The notes: a model not told the origin generated them from the sequence alone. DNA of 64,000 nucleotides from a virus (IMGVR_UViG_3300037258_000590:146384-210383), one strand, 5' to 3'. Counted from the stretch's first letter, positions 1 to 7,680 are shown. Numbers and translations are program-made.

Positions 1-27
1 CCCTCCATCACCGCTATCGACGCGTAA
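1..27 (+). CDS. 3' end of a gene entering from the left
   Basis: Frame 1 reads P-S-I-T-A-I-D-A then TAA. The stop directly abuts the first leader element, the arrangement seen at several later gene ends. Too short to assign a product. Confidence 0.6.
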   Translation, partial: PSITAIDA

Positions 28-131
28 GGCGAAACGTTCCGGCCTGCCGGTTCTTCCCGCCGGCCGGAACGTCTGTGAGAGCTGACCTCCTCACACTGAC
101 GATGCCAGGTCACCAGAGATCAGGAGACACC
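27..131 (+). promoter_or_regulatory. Leader element 1 (best full-length example)
   Basis: AGGCGAAACG (27-36) overlaps the upstream TAA. A perfect 10-bp stem pairs ACGTTCCGGC (34-43) with GCCGGAACGT (63-72). A second stem pairs TGACCT (83-88) with AGGTCA (107-112). An AGGAG site follows just before the ATG at 132. Type member of the family found through the first 26 kb; function is inferred to be a structured 5' leader or processing/termination site. Confidence 0.75.
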
Positions 132-302
132 ATGCCGAACGCCACCAGTGACCCGCGCGCCGTCGCCCGGTTCGCGACCATGCGCCGCATCCAGGCGGCT
201 GACGCGCCGGCCCGGTACACGCGCAGCCGTCGCCTGGCGGCCATGGGGAAGGGTTACCACGGACCGCTGACCCGCGCGGAGCTAGCCCGTCGAACGGCGT
301 AA
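132..302 (+). CDS. Small basic protein, unknown
   Basis: 56 residues, rich in Arg and Ala (for example YTRSRRLAAMGKGYHG). Start ATG at 132 is chosen because AGGAGACACC lies just upstream and the whole leader precedes it; an in-frame ATG at 75 lies inside the leader hairpins and is rejected. No domain recognised. The basic charge would allow nucleic-acid or ribosome contact, but nothing proves it. Confidence 0.7.
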   Translation: MPNATSDPRAVARFATMRRIQAADAPARYTRSRRLAAMGKGYHGPLTRAELARRTA

Positions 303-406
303 CAGGCGAAACGTCCCACTGATCGGAGGTTACTCCGGCCAGCCGGGACGTCCGCGGGCGCTGAGCACCCCGTACCGAAGAAGATGCCGGATCACCGGAG
401 GTACAC
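303..406 (+). promoter_or_regulatory. Leader element 2
   Basis: AGGCGAAACG at 304-313, stem ACGTCCC (311-317) with GGGACGT (345-351), then GATGCCGGATCACCGGAGG before the GTG at 407. The stem sequence differs from element 1 but still pairs. Confidence 0.65.
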
Positions 407-652
407 GTGAAAATCCAGCAAGCCCACTACGACCACATGGTCACGGAGATAAATACAGCTGTAACCAGGATCGGGCCAGATAGGGTGGCCAGCTTCAAGA
501 CGCATGTATCGCCGAAACGATACCGGTGGGACCTGCTGCGCGCCGCCAACCTCATCCCGTACGTGTGCAGCACGCTCTACCCGTACATGAAGGACGAGCA
601 CATAGACACCGCGCTGCGCCACATCGTAGCCGACCCGTCAAACAAGCTTTAG
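407..652 (+). CDS. Hypothetical protein, 81 aa
   Basis: GTG start at 407 with GGAGG about 8 bases upstream. Predicted mixed helical protein (HMVTEINTAVTRIG, LLRAANLIPYVCSTLYPYM) with one Cys; no signal peptide or membrane segment. Its TAG stop is part of the next AGGCGAAACG box. The opposite strand is also open here but lacks a ribosome site. Family not recognised. Confidence 0.75.
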   Translation: MKIQQAHYDHMVTEINTAVTRIGPDRVASFKTHVSPKRYRWDLLRAANLIPYVCSTLYPYMKDEHIDTALRHIVADPSNKL

Positions 653-769
653 GCGAAACGTCCGTTCCGCGCCTAGGCGAAACGTTCCGATCCTCCCACC
701 GGTCGGAACGTCTACGGGAGCTGACCTACCCGCACTGAAGATGCCAGGTCACCAGATGAGGAGACGGCT
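651..769 (+). promoter_or_regulatory. Leader element 3, with doubled box
   Basis: Two AGGCGAAACG boxes occur (651-660 and 675-684). The second starts a perfect 9-bp stem ACGTTCCGA (682-690) / TCGGAACGT (703-711). TGACCT pairs with AGGTCA downstream, then GAGGAGACGGCT precedes the ATG at 770. The first box, followed by a short stub, looks like a partial duplicate of the element. Confidence 0.7.
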
Positions 770-1354
770 ATGAGTGATCGTGAATGGATACCGGCGGCAG
801 ACGTCCAGGTCGGCGACCAGCTGGCCCACAAGCTGTCGAACACACCGTGGACCTACACGCCGGTTACAGGCTGGTCGGACAAGGTTCTCCACCTCGGGGG
901 CAGCCTCGGGAACGTCACGCAGCGCCGGTTCACCGTATCCGGGGCGCCGTGGTGGGTCACCTCAGATGCGGCCAGTCTCTGGCATTCGCTGGACGGGCAA
1001 GCACTGGTCCTGAACCTGGGCAAATACCCCGAGCCTGAACCAATGCCCGAGCCCGAGCCCGAGCCCGAGCCTGTCACGCGCATCGTCCTGGGCGATGACT
1101 ACTACGGGTTCCGCATGCCGGTACCGTCCGGCTTCACCGATTACCTGCTGGCCAGCACCGACGATAAATGGGCAGTCCTGGAGTCCATCGGCATCACGCG
1201 GCGCGATGACGTCTCCCCGCTGGCCGCGTGGCGCGACGCGGTAGCCGATGAGACCGGGATTCCCCGCGCGCAGCTAGACCCGGCCCAGGGCGGCGTATTC
1301 GACATCGGGTTTACGCCCGCGTACGTCCGCAAATTCGTGTTCTTCCTGGCCTGA
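770..1354 (+). CDS. Hypothetical protein with Pro-Glu linker, 194 aa
   Basis: ATG at 770 after GAGGAGACGGCT. Residues 1-84 form one segment (VQVGDQLAHKLSNTPWTYTP), then a repetitive EPEPMPEPEPEPEPE linker at about 86-101, then a second segment ending in FDIGFTPAYVRKFVFFLA. The linker is encoded by GAGCCC-type repeats (about 1029-1072), so its length may vary. The first segment resembles a small beta domain; no family recognised. Followed by a degenerate leader. Confidence 0.8.
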   Translation: MSDREWIPAADVQVGDQLAHKLSNTPWTYTPVTGWSDKVLHLGGSLGNVTQRRFTVSGAPWWVTSDAASLWHSLDGQALVLNLGKYPEPEPMPEPEPEPEPVTRIVLGDDYYGFRMPVPSGFTDYLLASTDDKWAVLESIGITRRDDVSPLAAWRDAVADETGIPRAQLDPAQGGVFDIGFTPAYVRKFVFFLA

Positions 1355-1461
1355 CCCGCAAAGACGTTTCCCGGCCCTTGATCCCCCGAAGCCGGCCGGG
1401 ACGGCAACCCAGGGGGGCTAACACCACCCCGCTCAGGATCATGAGACAGGAGACAGCAACC
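1355..1461 (+). promoter_or_regulatory. Leader element 4 (degenerate)
   Basis: Contains GACGTTTCCCGGCC and an 8-bp stem TCCCGGCC (1369-1376) / GGCCGGGA (1394-1401), later GATCATGAGACAGGAGACAG before the ATG at 1462. The AGGCGAAA box is not intact. Confidence 0.5.
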
Positions 1462-2034
1462 ATGATCAAGGTGCTAGTTCAGTCCGTCCCGGACGAAATT
1501 CCGGACGGCACGCGCTACGAAGTCGCGGCCGGCCTGCCGGGAGACATGACCGGCTGGTTCCAGATCTCACACGCGGGCCTGGTGCTGGCCACGGGCGAGC
1601 ACAACTACCACGATGACAGCGACTTCTACGCAACCGTATGGGACGGCCAGGGGCCGCGCGAGATCACCTACGCCAGCACGCGCGGGTGGACCTATGCCAA
1701 CAGTGCCACGGCAGACGCCACGCCGGAGGTACAGGCCGCCTACGGCGCGTGGCGCCAGGCCCGCGCGGGCGAGCGTCAGGCCGCAGCCACGGCAGCGGAG
1801 GCGGCCACGCCACGCGCCGGCAAGACAGTCCGGGTGGTCAGAGGCCGCAAGGTGCCCGTGGGCACTGTGGCGGAAGTCGTCTGGTACGGCGAGGGTAAGC
1901 GGTTCAGCCGCCATGCGCCAGTCCCGATGCGCGTTGGCCTGCTGACCGGCGACGAGCGCGTGTTTACTGATGCGGCCAACGTCGAAGTCGTGACGGCCGA
2001 TGAGCCAGGCCACCCGATGAGGAGACACCTGTGA
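1462..2034 (+). CDS. Hypothetical protein with KOW-like C-terminal segment
   Basis: 190 residues; start at 1462 follows GACAGGAGACAGCAACC, so the upstream in-frame ATGs are not used. Residues 1-85 carry many aromatics (DMTGWFQISHAGLVLATG). After an Ala-rich helix, residues about 125-180 (GKTVRVVRGRKVPVGTVAEV) follow the V-x-G-x-x-x-G-x-V pattern of KOW/SH3-like barrels that bind RNA or protein. Its TGA overlaps the next GTG start, implying coupling. Function unknown. Confidence 0.8.
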   Translation: MIKVLVQSVPDEIPDGTRYEVAAGLPGDMTGWFQISHAGLVLATGEHNYHDDSDFYATVWDGQGPREITYASTRGWTYANSATADATPEVQAAYGAWRQARAGERQAAATAAEAATPRAGKTVRVVRGRKVPVGTVAEVVWYGEGKRFSRHAPVPMRVGLLTGDERVFTDAANVEVVTADEPGHPMRRHL

Positions 2035-2372
2035 AAGTCATCAAAGAGATTGACCACGATCCCCGCACTGTTCGCGAGGTCCGTGTGTTCGTCCGTCAGT
2101 ACATTTTCGTTGACGGTGTATCCAGCTACGACGTCCACCTGTCCGAGCTGCGGTACCGCAGCTCAGACGGTGAGCTGACCGACTGCCTGACACTGGACGA
2201 CAGCTTTAGCCACGTGCCCGGAGACGCTGAAATAGAAGCCCTGCCGTACATCGCTCCCAGCGTACGGCGCGAGGCCCCCGGGGTGTTCTACATCCTGACC
2301 GGGCCTTACCGGAAAGGCCCGTACGCAAACCGCAGGGAGGCTAACGCGGACATCAGGGCTGGCCGCTGGTAA
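2031..2372 (+). CDS. Hypothetical protein, 113 aa
   Basis: GTG start at 2031 overlaps the upstream TGA (GTGA). Charged N-terminus followed by probable beta strands (REVRVFVRQYIFVDGVSSYD) and a basic C-terminus (YRKGPYANRREANADIRAGRW) similar in style to small phage proteins. No family recognised. Likely translated together with the KOW-like protein. Confidence 0.75.
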   Translation: MKVIKEIDHDPRTVREVRVFVRQYIFVDGVSSYDVHLSELRYRSSDGELTDCLTLDDSFSHVPGDAEIEALPYIAPSVRREAPGVFYILTGPYRKGPYANRREANADIRAGRW

Positions 2373-2395
2373 CCCCCTGCGCACTACCACTAGCC

Positions 2396-2493
2396 AGGCG
2401 AAACATTTCGATTCTCCCACTGGTCGGAACGTCCGCGAGAGCTAACCTGCCCGCGCCGATGATGCCAGGTCACGAGATAAGGAGACAGGTTCT
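2396..2493 (+). promoter_or_regulatory. Leader element 5
   Basis: AGGCGAAACA box at 2396, weakened first stem (ATTTCGA...TCGGAACGT), then GATGATGCCAGGTCACGAGATAAGGAGACAGG ahead of the GTG at 2494 (given here in pieces: GATGATGCCAGGTCAC, then AAGGAG). Confidence 0.6.
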
Positions 2494-2673
2494 GTGATCT
2501 ACCAGGTCGGCCGGTTCACCCGCGACCAGTTCACATCGGACGCCGCTTTCCACGCGGCGATCAGGTGCCAGATGATCAGTTGCCCCGAGCTGTACCCCGA
2601 GCTGGCAGAGGCCGCCGCCGAGACCGAGCGGCTGGCACCCAAGATCCGCAAGACCGGAAAGAAGACATCATGA
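2494..2673 (+). CDS. Hypothetical protein, 59 aa
   Basis: GTG start 10 bases after AAGGAGACAGG. Helical, with two Cys (IRCQMISCPELYPELAE) and a basic tail (APKIRKTGKKTS). The stop overlaps the next ATG (ATGA at 2670). Its placement straight after a leader and its overlap with the next gene support it despite its size. Confidence 0.7.
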   Translation: MIYQVGRFTRDQFTSDAAFHAAIRCQMISCPELYPELAEAAAETERLAPKIRKTGKKTS

Positions 2674-2786
2674 ACCCCTACCTGGTCCGCGACGAGAACG
2701 GCGAGCCGGTCATGCGGTTGGTCGAACGTGACCGCTACGGCCGGTTCTGCCGACCTTACTACGCCTACATCTGGAAGACATCATGA
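2670..2786 (+). CDS. Small hypothetical protein, 38 aa
   Basis: Begins with ATG overlapping the upstream stop and ends overlapping the next ATG at 2783. Sequence is polar and aromatic (RYGRFCRPYYAYIWKTS). Position between two overlapping genes is the main support; no function can be given. Confidence 0.65.
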   Translation: MNPYLVRDENGEPVMRLVERDRYGRFCRPYYAYIWKTS

Positions 2787-4090
2787 GCGTCAGCCTTAGC
2801 GCGGCAGCATCGGTCCGGCAGCACGCGGAGCGCCTGGAGAAGGATATCCGCAACCAGGCCAAAACCGTAGCCTACGACCTGACCATGTGCGCCCAAGCCG
2901 TGTTACGCGTGCGATCAGCCGGTCAAGTAACCCAGGAAGAAGAGAAGGCTATGGAAGCTAGCAAACTGAGCGCCGCCTACACCAGCGGCCCGCCGCACCC
3001 GCTCGCCGCCCGGCCGCGCGAGTACACCGGCCCGATGGCCCCGGACCACAAGCTGGGCGGCATCTACGCCATCATGGACCGGCACGGCATGCTGCCGGAC
3101 GGACCGGGCGGGATCGCCTGCCTGCGGTGCGCGAAGCCGCTCAACGCTGACGGCGGCCACCCCGCTGAGCTGTACGCCGGGACATACAACGGCCTGTGCT
3201 ACCCGTGCACCTCGGCGCCGGCATTCGTGGCCCGCACGGCCGTCCTGGACGGCGCCCGGGAGGTGTCCTGGCCGCCGCACTGCCCGTCGTGGCGCCGGGA
3301 CCGCGAGAAGCACATTGCCTATGAAGGCTGCCCGGCCTGCGACGGCCTAGGCATCACCCTGGGCACCCGGACCTACAGCAGCGGCGGCCGGTCATGCGAG
3401 CCGTGCCGGACCCGGTTCTGCGGCCACCCGGTACGCGCGGCGGCCAGCCGGTGGAACGAGCAGGCCATGCGGTCTTGCCAGGCCGCCTTCGACCAGGCCA
3501 TCGACCAGGCCGCGGGCGTGCCAGCACGATGCACCAGGAAACGTCGCACCGAGCTGCGTGAGGCGTTCATCGGCCTCGCCGGGAACGGCCGCTCGCCGGA
3601 ATGCGAAGCGCTGCGCCTGGCTCACCTGGCTGGCTACTGGCGCATCCGCGCGCTTATCCGCGCGCACTTCGAGGCGCGAGGCTGGAACCAGTGGTCAGAT
3701 ACCAGCAACGATGAGGCGTGGGCCAGGGCGTACTGCACCTGGCGCGGACTGGATTATGACGCGCTGGCCGCCGGCGAGCCCCAGCCCGGACCGCCTGAGC
3801 CCCAGCCCGAACCGCCTGGGCCGGAAAACCCGCAAGCCGGGCGGATCGCCGTGCTACGGGCCCTGACCTTCGAGCGGGCCGAGGAGTGGTGGCGTACCGG
3901 CCGGATCAGTACCGACGAGTGGGAGGCGTTCGGTTACGCCTGGCGGCGCGGCGCCGTCCGCTTCTCCGGCGTCGGCGCCGGTTTCGAGCACCCCGTCTCG
4001 CAAAAGGTGCGCGAGCTGGGCAACGCCATCATGGGCGGCAATGCACCAGGCACCTGCCCGTGCCCGGCGGGCGAGAACTGCACCCTGTGA
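2783..4090 (+). CDS. Cysteine-rich zinc-ribbon-like protein, 435 aa
   Basis: Three Cys clusters: CLRCAKPL with CYPC (about 112-138), CPACDGLG with CEPC/RFC (about 177-212), and CPCPAGENC at the C-terminus. Spacing of the CxxC pairs suggests structural zinc sites. Residues about 240-330 are helical, followed by a Pro/Glu/Gln linker (PQPGPPEPQPEPPG). N-terminal 60 residues are a helix-rich segment. Starts by ATGA overlap with the preceding small gene. Role unknown; a nucleic-acid or protein adaptor is only an inference. Confidence 0.8.
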   Translation: MSVSLSAAASVRQHAERLEKDIRNQAKTVAYDLTMCAQAVLRVRSAGQVTQEEEKAMEASKLSAAYTSGPPHPLAARPREYTGPMAPDHKLGGIYAIMDRHGMLPDGPGGIACLRCAKPLNADGGHPAELYAGTYNGLCYPCTSAPAFVARTAVLDGAREVSWPPHCPSWRRDREKHIAYEGCPACDGLGITLGTRTYSSGGRSCEPCRTRFCGHPVRAAASRWNEQAMRSCQAAFDQAIDQAAGVPARCTRKRRTELREAFIGLAGNGRSPECEALRLAHLAGYWRIRALIRAHFEARGWNQWSDTSNDEAWARAYCTWRGLDYDALAAGEPQPGPPEPQPEPPGPENPQAGRIAVLRALTFERAEEWWRTGRISTDEWEAFGYAWRRGAVRFSGVGAGFEHPVSQKVRELGNAIMGGNAPGTCPCPAGENCTL

Positions 4091-4131
4091 AGCGACCCAG
4101 CATCACCCCGTAACTACCGAAAGGCCCTGAA

Positions 4132-4380
4132 ATGTCTGACCGGTCTGAGCTGGCTACTCCATCCGGGTACGCCGGCGTTGAATACACGGACGGTAAGGTG
4201 CACGCCATCGACCTGGACACGCTGCACGGTGAGACGCCGGCGTACCCGCGCGGGATGCCGTTGTGGCGCGAACCCGTGGTGTGCGGGGCCGCTAGTGGCG
4301 TGTCCAGCGATGAGGGCGGTCCTGCCGCGTTGCACCGCAAGACGCTCACCTGCTGGATGTGCGTCTCCATCCTGGCCTGA
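4132..4380 (+). CDS. Hypothetical protein with C-terminal CxxC, 82 aa
   Basis: ATG at 4132 after CCGAAAGGCCCTGAA. One Cys at mid protein (VVCGAASG) and a terminal TCWMCVSILA motif, so a half zinc ribbon is possible. Unrecognised. A shortened leader follows its TGA. Confidence 0.7.
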   Translation: MSDRSELATPSGYAGVEYTDGKVHAIDLDTLHGETPAYPRGMPLWREPVVCGAASGVSSDEGGPAALHRKTLTCWMCVSILA

Positions 4381-4434
4381 GATCTTCCCACTGGTCGGAG
4401 CTTCCGGCCGGGCTGCTTACGACAGGAAAACCAC
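4381..4434 (+). promoter_or_regulatory. Leader element 6 (short form)
   Basis: GATCTTCCCACTGGTCGGAGC and CTTCCGGCCGG resemble the hairpin core of the leader family; GACAGGAAAACCAC precedes the ATG at 4435. The AGGCGAAACG box and second hairpin are missing. Confidence 0.4.
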
Positions 4435-4677
4435 ATGACTGAATTCATCAGCGGCTACCGGGACCGCGCGGGCATTGACTCACGCGCCAATTCCGCGCTA
4501 CTGCGCATTGCCGCGATCAGCGCGGACGTGTACGTGCCGGCCGCCGTGCGTCTCGCGCAGGTCGCGCAGGTCATGGCGGGCGAGCCGATCCTCACGGACC
4601 CGTGCCCGGCCGCACGCACCGTACGCGCGGAGCTTGCCGGCCGCACCGCTCTGCAAGACAGAGGGCTGACCTCATGA
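4435..4677 (+). CDS. Hypothetical helical protein, 80 aa
   Basis: ATG after GACAGGAAAACCAC. Predicted helix (LLRIAAISADVYVPAAVRLA) similar in feel to small membrane-peripheral or adaptor proteins, but hydrophobicity is interrupted by charges, so it is not a clear membrane segment. Stop overlaps a tiny ORF at 4674. Confidence 0.7.
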   Translation: MTEFISGYRDRAGIDSRANSALLRIAAISADVYVPAAVRLAQVAQVMAGEPILTDPCPAARTVRAELAGRTALQDRGLTS

Positions 4678-4730
4678 AACTACACGCGGTAATCGAGCAG
4701 CCGTCACTGACCGTGGAACAGCAACAATGA
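4674..4730 (+). CDS. Possible leader peptide, 18 aa
   Basis: ATGA overlap with the preceding stop; reads MKLHAVIEQPSLTVEQQQ and stops 11 bases before the next GTG start. It may only reinitiate ribosomes towards the next gene. Weak but consistent context. Confidence 0.35.
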   Translation: MKLHAVIEQPSLTVEQQQ

Positions 4731-4741
4731 CAGGAGATCCC

Positions 4742-5206
4742 GTGAACCAGCCCGTACCTCCGCGCAAGCGGACCCTTTCCGACCTGGAGATCAACCGGTA
4801 CGCCATGTTCCTGCCGTACCTGCCAGCCGAGGAAAACAACGACGCGGAAGCGATGCCGTGCATCGTGCTGGGCAGCGACGAGGACGGCAACGGCGGCGTG
4901 CAGGTGTACGCCTACTCCGAGAACGGCGTAGTCCGGATCAGCGTGCACACCTACTCAGCCGGACCAGACGAGAACGGGGACGGCCCGTGGGCTTACTACG
5001 ACCAGGGGCATGAGCGCGTGATCCCGGTCGTCATCGACGTCTACGACGCAGTGCCTGTAGGGCAGGCGACAGCTGAGGTGAACCCGCTCGGGCAGCCGCT
5101 CTGGGTGCCGTCAGCCGGGCTGGCCTACGCGGGCGTGCCACTGGACCAGATCCCGGACGACGGCCAGCGTGCCGCCGTGGCGCGTCACCGCGAGGCGGAC
5201 CTGTGA
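4742..5206 (+). CDS. Acidic hypothetical protein, 154 aa, with shared C-terminal module
   Basis: GTG at 4742 is preferred over the in-frame ATG at 4727 because ACAGGAGATCCC lies between them. Acidic central domain (PCIVLGSDEDGNGGVQVYAY). The last ~30 residues contain LAYAGVPLDQIPDDGQRAAV, encoded by 60 bases (5120-5179) that recur with one mismatch at 29247-29306 at the end of an otherwise unrelated protein. Stop overlaps the next GTG. Function unknown. Confidence 0.8.
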   Translation: MNQPVPPRKRTLSDLEINRYAMFLPYLPAEENNDAEAMPCIVLGSDEDGNGGVQVYAYSENGVVRISVHTYSAGPDENGDGPWAYYDQGHERVIPVVIDVYDAVPVGQATAEVNPLGQPLWVPSAGLAYAGVPLDQIPDDGQRAAVARHREADL

Positions 5207-5397
5207 GCGGCAGGGACAAGCTCAACGCCCAACCGGACGAGGACCCGGCACTGAACACGCGTATCGCAGAGCTGGAAGCCGAACAGCAGGCCGCGATCAC
5301 GGCTGGCACGATCAGCGCATGGGAGCGGACGCCGGCATGCGCAGAACTGGACCGGCTGCGCGACGAGCGCGGCTACCGGCCGGGTACTGCCGGATAG
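5203..5397 (+). CDS. Small coiled-coil-like protein, 64 aa
   Basis: GTG start overlaps the previous TGA. Mostly helical with heptad-like pattern (LNTRIAELEAEQQAAITAG; ACAELDRLRDERGYR). Its TAG stop forms the first bases of leader 7. Unrecognised. Confidence 0.75.
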   Translation: MSGRDKLNAQPDEDPALNTRIAELEAEQQAAITAGTISAWERTPACAELDRLRDERGYRPGTAG

Positions 5398-5498
5398 GCG
5401 AAACGTCCAGCCGGCAGGAAACTTCCGGCTCGCAGGAACATCCATGAGAGCTGACCGTCTCACGGAGATGATGCCAGGTCACCACGACAGGAGCTGAC
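5396..5498 (+). promoter_or_regulatory. Leader element 7
   Basis: AGGCGAAACG at 5396, an inner hairpin GCCGGCAGGAAACTTCCGGC, second stem TGACC / GGTCA around GATGATGCCAGGTCAC, then GACAGGAGCTGAC before the ATG at 5499. The outer stem of element 1 is degenerate here. Confidence 0.65.
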
Positions 5499-6053
5499 AT
5501 GAGACTGCACACGAACCTGACCGCAGACAATATCCGGACATGCCTGGACCAGGCCAAGGCAGGCGACATACCCAGTGACATCGTGTTCGACGTATTCGGT
5601 GAAACCGGTTCCAGGTCGCATCCGCACGGCTTCGAGGTCCACCTGGCCAGCACGCAGAAGAACACGCGCGATGATGGCGTGACCCGTAGGACCAACCCCA
5701 TGGCCAGGCACGACGGCCCGCGCTACGCCGCGAGCTACGACGAATGGGGCTGGTTCCTAGCCGAGCTGTTCGCGGCAGACCGGGCCGCCAAAGCAGGCCC
5801 GTACAAGAACGAAGACGATTTCCACGTCAAGACCAGGCACGCCTATACGCCCATGGGCAGGGCCCAGCTGCCGCCGGACCACGCGGGCGACCTGGAGCCG
5901 GCCCGCGCCGAGCCGGACACCGAGCCGGTCAGCGACGCGAGGCTGCCCGTCATCGAGCGGATCGATGCCGTACTGGCCGATTACCCGCCTGACCCGGTTG
6001 TGTTCGGATCCAGCCCAGCACACCTCTCGTTGCGTCCGCGGATGCCGGTATGA
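5499..6053 (+). CDS. Hypothetical protein, 184 aa
   Basis: ATG after a complete leader. N-terminal domain with strands and helices (ADNIRTCLDQAKAGDIPSDI), a middle part with ARHDGPRYAASYDEWGWFLA that resembles a small globular domain, and a Pro/Glu-rich C-terminal region. No catalytic motif recognised. Next gene may start at an overlapping ATG (6050) or 6107. Confidence 0.8.
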   Translation: MRLHTNLTADNIRTCLDQAKAGDIPSDIVFDVFGETGSRSHPHGFEVHLASTQKNTRDDGVTRRTNPMARHDGPRYAASYDEWGWFLAELFAADRAAKAGPYKNEDDFHVKTRHAYTPMGRAQLPPDHAGDLEPARAEPDTEPVSDARLPVIERIDAVLADYPPDPVVFGSSPAHLSLRPRMPV

Positions 6054-6106
6054 GATTACGGTCAGCCCGCGACAAAAGCACAGCAGTGAAAAAGGAAGAG
6101 ACGATC

Positions 6107-6511
6107 ATGGTGATGAACATCCAGGAAGAGGCAGCCAGTCTCAACGATGAACAGCTCGGGCGAGAGGTTGGCGCTATGGCGCTAGCTCGCGCCCTGGATA
6201 CGCGAAAGGGATCGCGCGAGCGGGCGTTCCTTGACGAGATCCACCAGCGGCATCCCGAGCTGTGCCGGTGTCCGGCCCGGGAGCGGTCTCACTGGCTACA
6301 CCAGCGGGTTAACGACCCGTACGGCACCAGCAACCGTCACCCGTTCTGGGAGACGGTCAGCTTCGAGCAGGTAGGCCCGTGGCGCATCTTCAAGCGGGAT
6401 GCCGCCTGGTACGGCTACGAGACCCGGCAGAACGCGTGGACGACCGCCCGGCCATCCCGCGATGACATCATCAAGCATGCCGCCGGGCCGCACGTTGATA
6501 TCTGGGCCTGA
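6107..6511 (+). CDS. Hypothetical protein, 134 aa
   Basis: Start at 6107 is chosen because AAGGAAGAGACGATC lies upstream, a spacing repeated at the 8458 start; an alternative ATG at 6050 overlaps the previous stop and would add 19 residues. N-terminal helix (LNDEQLGREVGAMALARALD), CRCPARE, then an aromatic C-terminal half (PWRIFKRDAAWYGYETRQ). Family unknown. Confidence 0.75.
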   Translation: MVMNIQEEAASLNDEQLGREVGAMALARALDTRKGSRERAFLDEIHQRHPELCRCPARERSHWLHQRVNDPYGTSNRHPFWETVSFEQVGPWRIFKRDAAWYGYETRQNAWTTARPSRDDIIKHAAGPHVDIWA

Positions 6512-6548
6512 CCGCTGACCGACAGGCCGCGCAAGCGCGCCGCGGCGC

Positions 6549-6608
6549 TAGCGCAACGTTCTAACCGGTCGGAGCTTTTCCGGCCGCTCAACGACAGGAG
6601 ACTGATGC
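6549..6608 (+). promoter_or_regulatory. Leader element 8 (short form)
   Basis: GCGCAACGTTCTAACCGG, TCGGAGCTTTTCCGGCCG and ACGACAGGAGACTG before the start at 6609. It keeps the CCGG core hairpin but has no second hairpin. Confidence 0.45.
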
Positions 6609-7178
6609 GTGATGAAGACCGTGCAGACCGTACCTGATGCGCTGGCCAGCGTGAACGCAGCTCAAAGCGCACCCGTGCAATTCGAGCCAGGGCCTCTCCA
6701 TACACTGGTCGCACTGCGTCACATAGCCCGTGAGCTGACCGCGCTGCGTGACCTGGCCGCAGCGGTGCGAGCCGCGCTGGCCGTACCGTCTGACGCAGAT
6801 GAGCTGGCCGACGCGGCGGACCGGGAAGCACGCAGCATGGCCCCGCCCGTACCCGGTGTTACCCGCGTGGGCGGCTACGTGGTCCGGGCACTCATCACGA
6901 CCCCCGGCCGGAACACCGCATGGTTCGTCGCGGCCGAAGGTGACAGCGAGCACAGCACCGGACGCTGGTCCACCTGGCGGGCCGAGCAGGATTCCACCGG
7001 GCACCTGCTGTTCAGCTGCGCCCGGTTCTTTAACGTCCGGGCGGGGCTGACCGCGGCGGATATCCAGGCTGACTTGCACAATGAGCCTGAAACCTGGCGC
7101 CCCGACAGGCCGCACAACCGCACCGCGGCGCTAGCCAGCCTGGCCGGACGAGCGGGCATCACGCCGGCCGCGGAATAG
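6609..7178 (+). CDS. Hypothetical protein, 189 aa, member of a repeated family
   Basis: GTG 6609 or ATG 6612 after ACAGGAGACTGATGC. Helical N-terminus, then ARSMAPPVPGVTRVGGYVVR and a WFVAAEG...WSTWRAE...ALASLAGRAG pattern that also occurs at the C-terminus of the 389-aa protein at 12734-13903 (ARTMAPPVPDVTR, WWVAAE, RAG) and more weakly at 13936-14673. The family is not otherwise recognised. Its TAG is part of leader 9. Confidence 0.8.
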   Translation: MMKTVQTVPDALASVNAAQSAPVQFEPGPLHTLVALRHIARELTALRDLAAAVRAALAVPSDADELADAADREARSMAPPVPGVTRVGGYVVRALITTPGRNTAWFVAAEGDSEHSTGRWSTWRAEQDSTGHLLFSCARFFNVRAGLTAADIQADLHNEPETWRPDRPHNRTAALASLAGRAGITPAAE

Positions 7179-7239
7179 GCGAAACGCCCCCGCCAGCCGG
7201 GGTTTTTCCGGCCGCGCTATGACAGGAGAACAGCACACC
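7177..7239 (+). promoter_or_regulatory. Leader element 9 (short form)
   Basis: AGGCGAAACG at 7177, inner hairpin CCGGGGTTTTTCCGG, then ATGACAGGAGAACAGCACACC before ATG 7240 (read as GACAGGAG plus 12 bases). Outer right arm and second hairpin are absent. Confidence 0.55.
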
Positions 7240-7626
7240 ATGGACGAAACCCCTGGCCGAACCGAGGTGTTCCGCGTCCCGGACAACACGCCGGCTCCAG
7301 ACCAGGCGTTCTACACAATCACCCCCGAAGATGCCGGCCAGCACGAAATCCGCACCACCGCCGGGGTTATCGAAGTCCCCGATGGCATCTCTCCCGCCCG
7401 GACGGGACCTTTCCAGCTCGCAGACGCCGGAACGCGCCTGTACGGCATGGCGAGCCAAGCCTGGCCCGGCACGGGCTGGTACTGGACGACCACGCCTCAT
7501 GAAACCTGCGCAGTATGCGGAAGCCAGCTAGACCATACCGGCATCCGCGGACGCAACGATGAGTTCGTGCACCTGGATGACGACCACGAGGATCACGCCC
7601 CGGTCCGGCTCCGTTCTGAGCAGTAG
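7240..7626 (+). CDS. Putative zinc-binding protein, 128 aa
   Basis: Start 7240 has GACAGGAG upstream; the ATG at 7219 is inside the ribosome site. The C-terminus has CAVCGSQLDHTG and HLDDDHEDH, giving two Cys and several His suited to a zinc site. N-terminal part (FYTITPEDAGQHEIRTTAG) is probably beta-rich. No family recognised. Confidence 0.75.
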   Translation: MDETPGRTEVFRVPDNTPAPDQAFYTITPEDAGQHEIRTTAGVIEVPDGISPARTGPFQLADAGTRLYGMASQAWPGTGWYWTTTPHETCAVCGSQLDHTGIRGRNDEFVHLDDDHEDHAPVRLRSEQ

Positions 7627-7680
7627 TCACAGTAACCGCTGAATACTGCGGCCGGATACGGACGTAGACGACCAGACGAT

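Noticed and set aside
81-112. Reading GCTGACC and GATGAT in the leaders as promoter -35/-10 boxes
   Set aside because: Spacing is only about 9 bases, too short for a sigma-70 type promoter; pairing TGACCT/AGGTCA is the better explanation.
4727-4741. ATG 4727 as the start of the 154-aa protein
   Set aside because: The ribosome site ACAGGAG lies downstream of it, pointing to GTG 4742.
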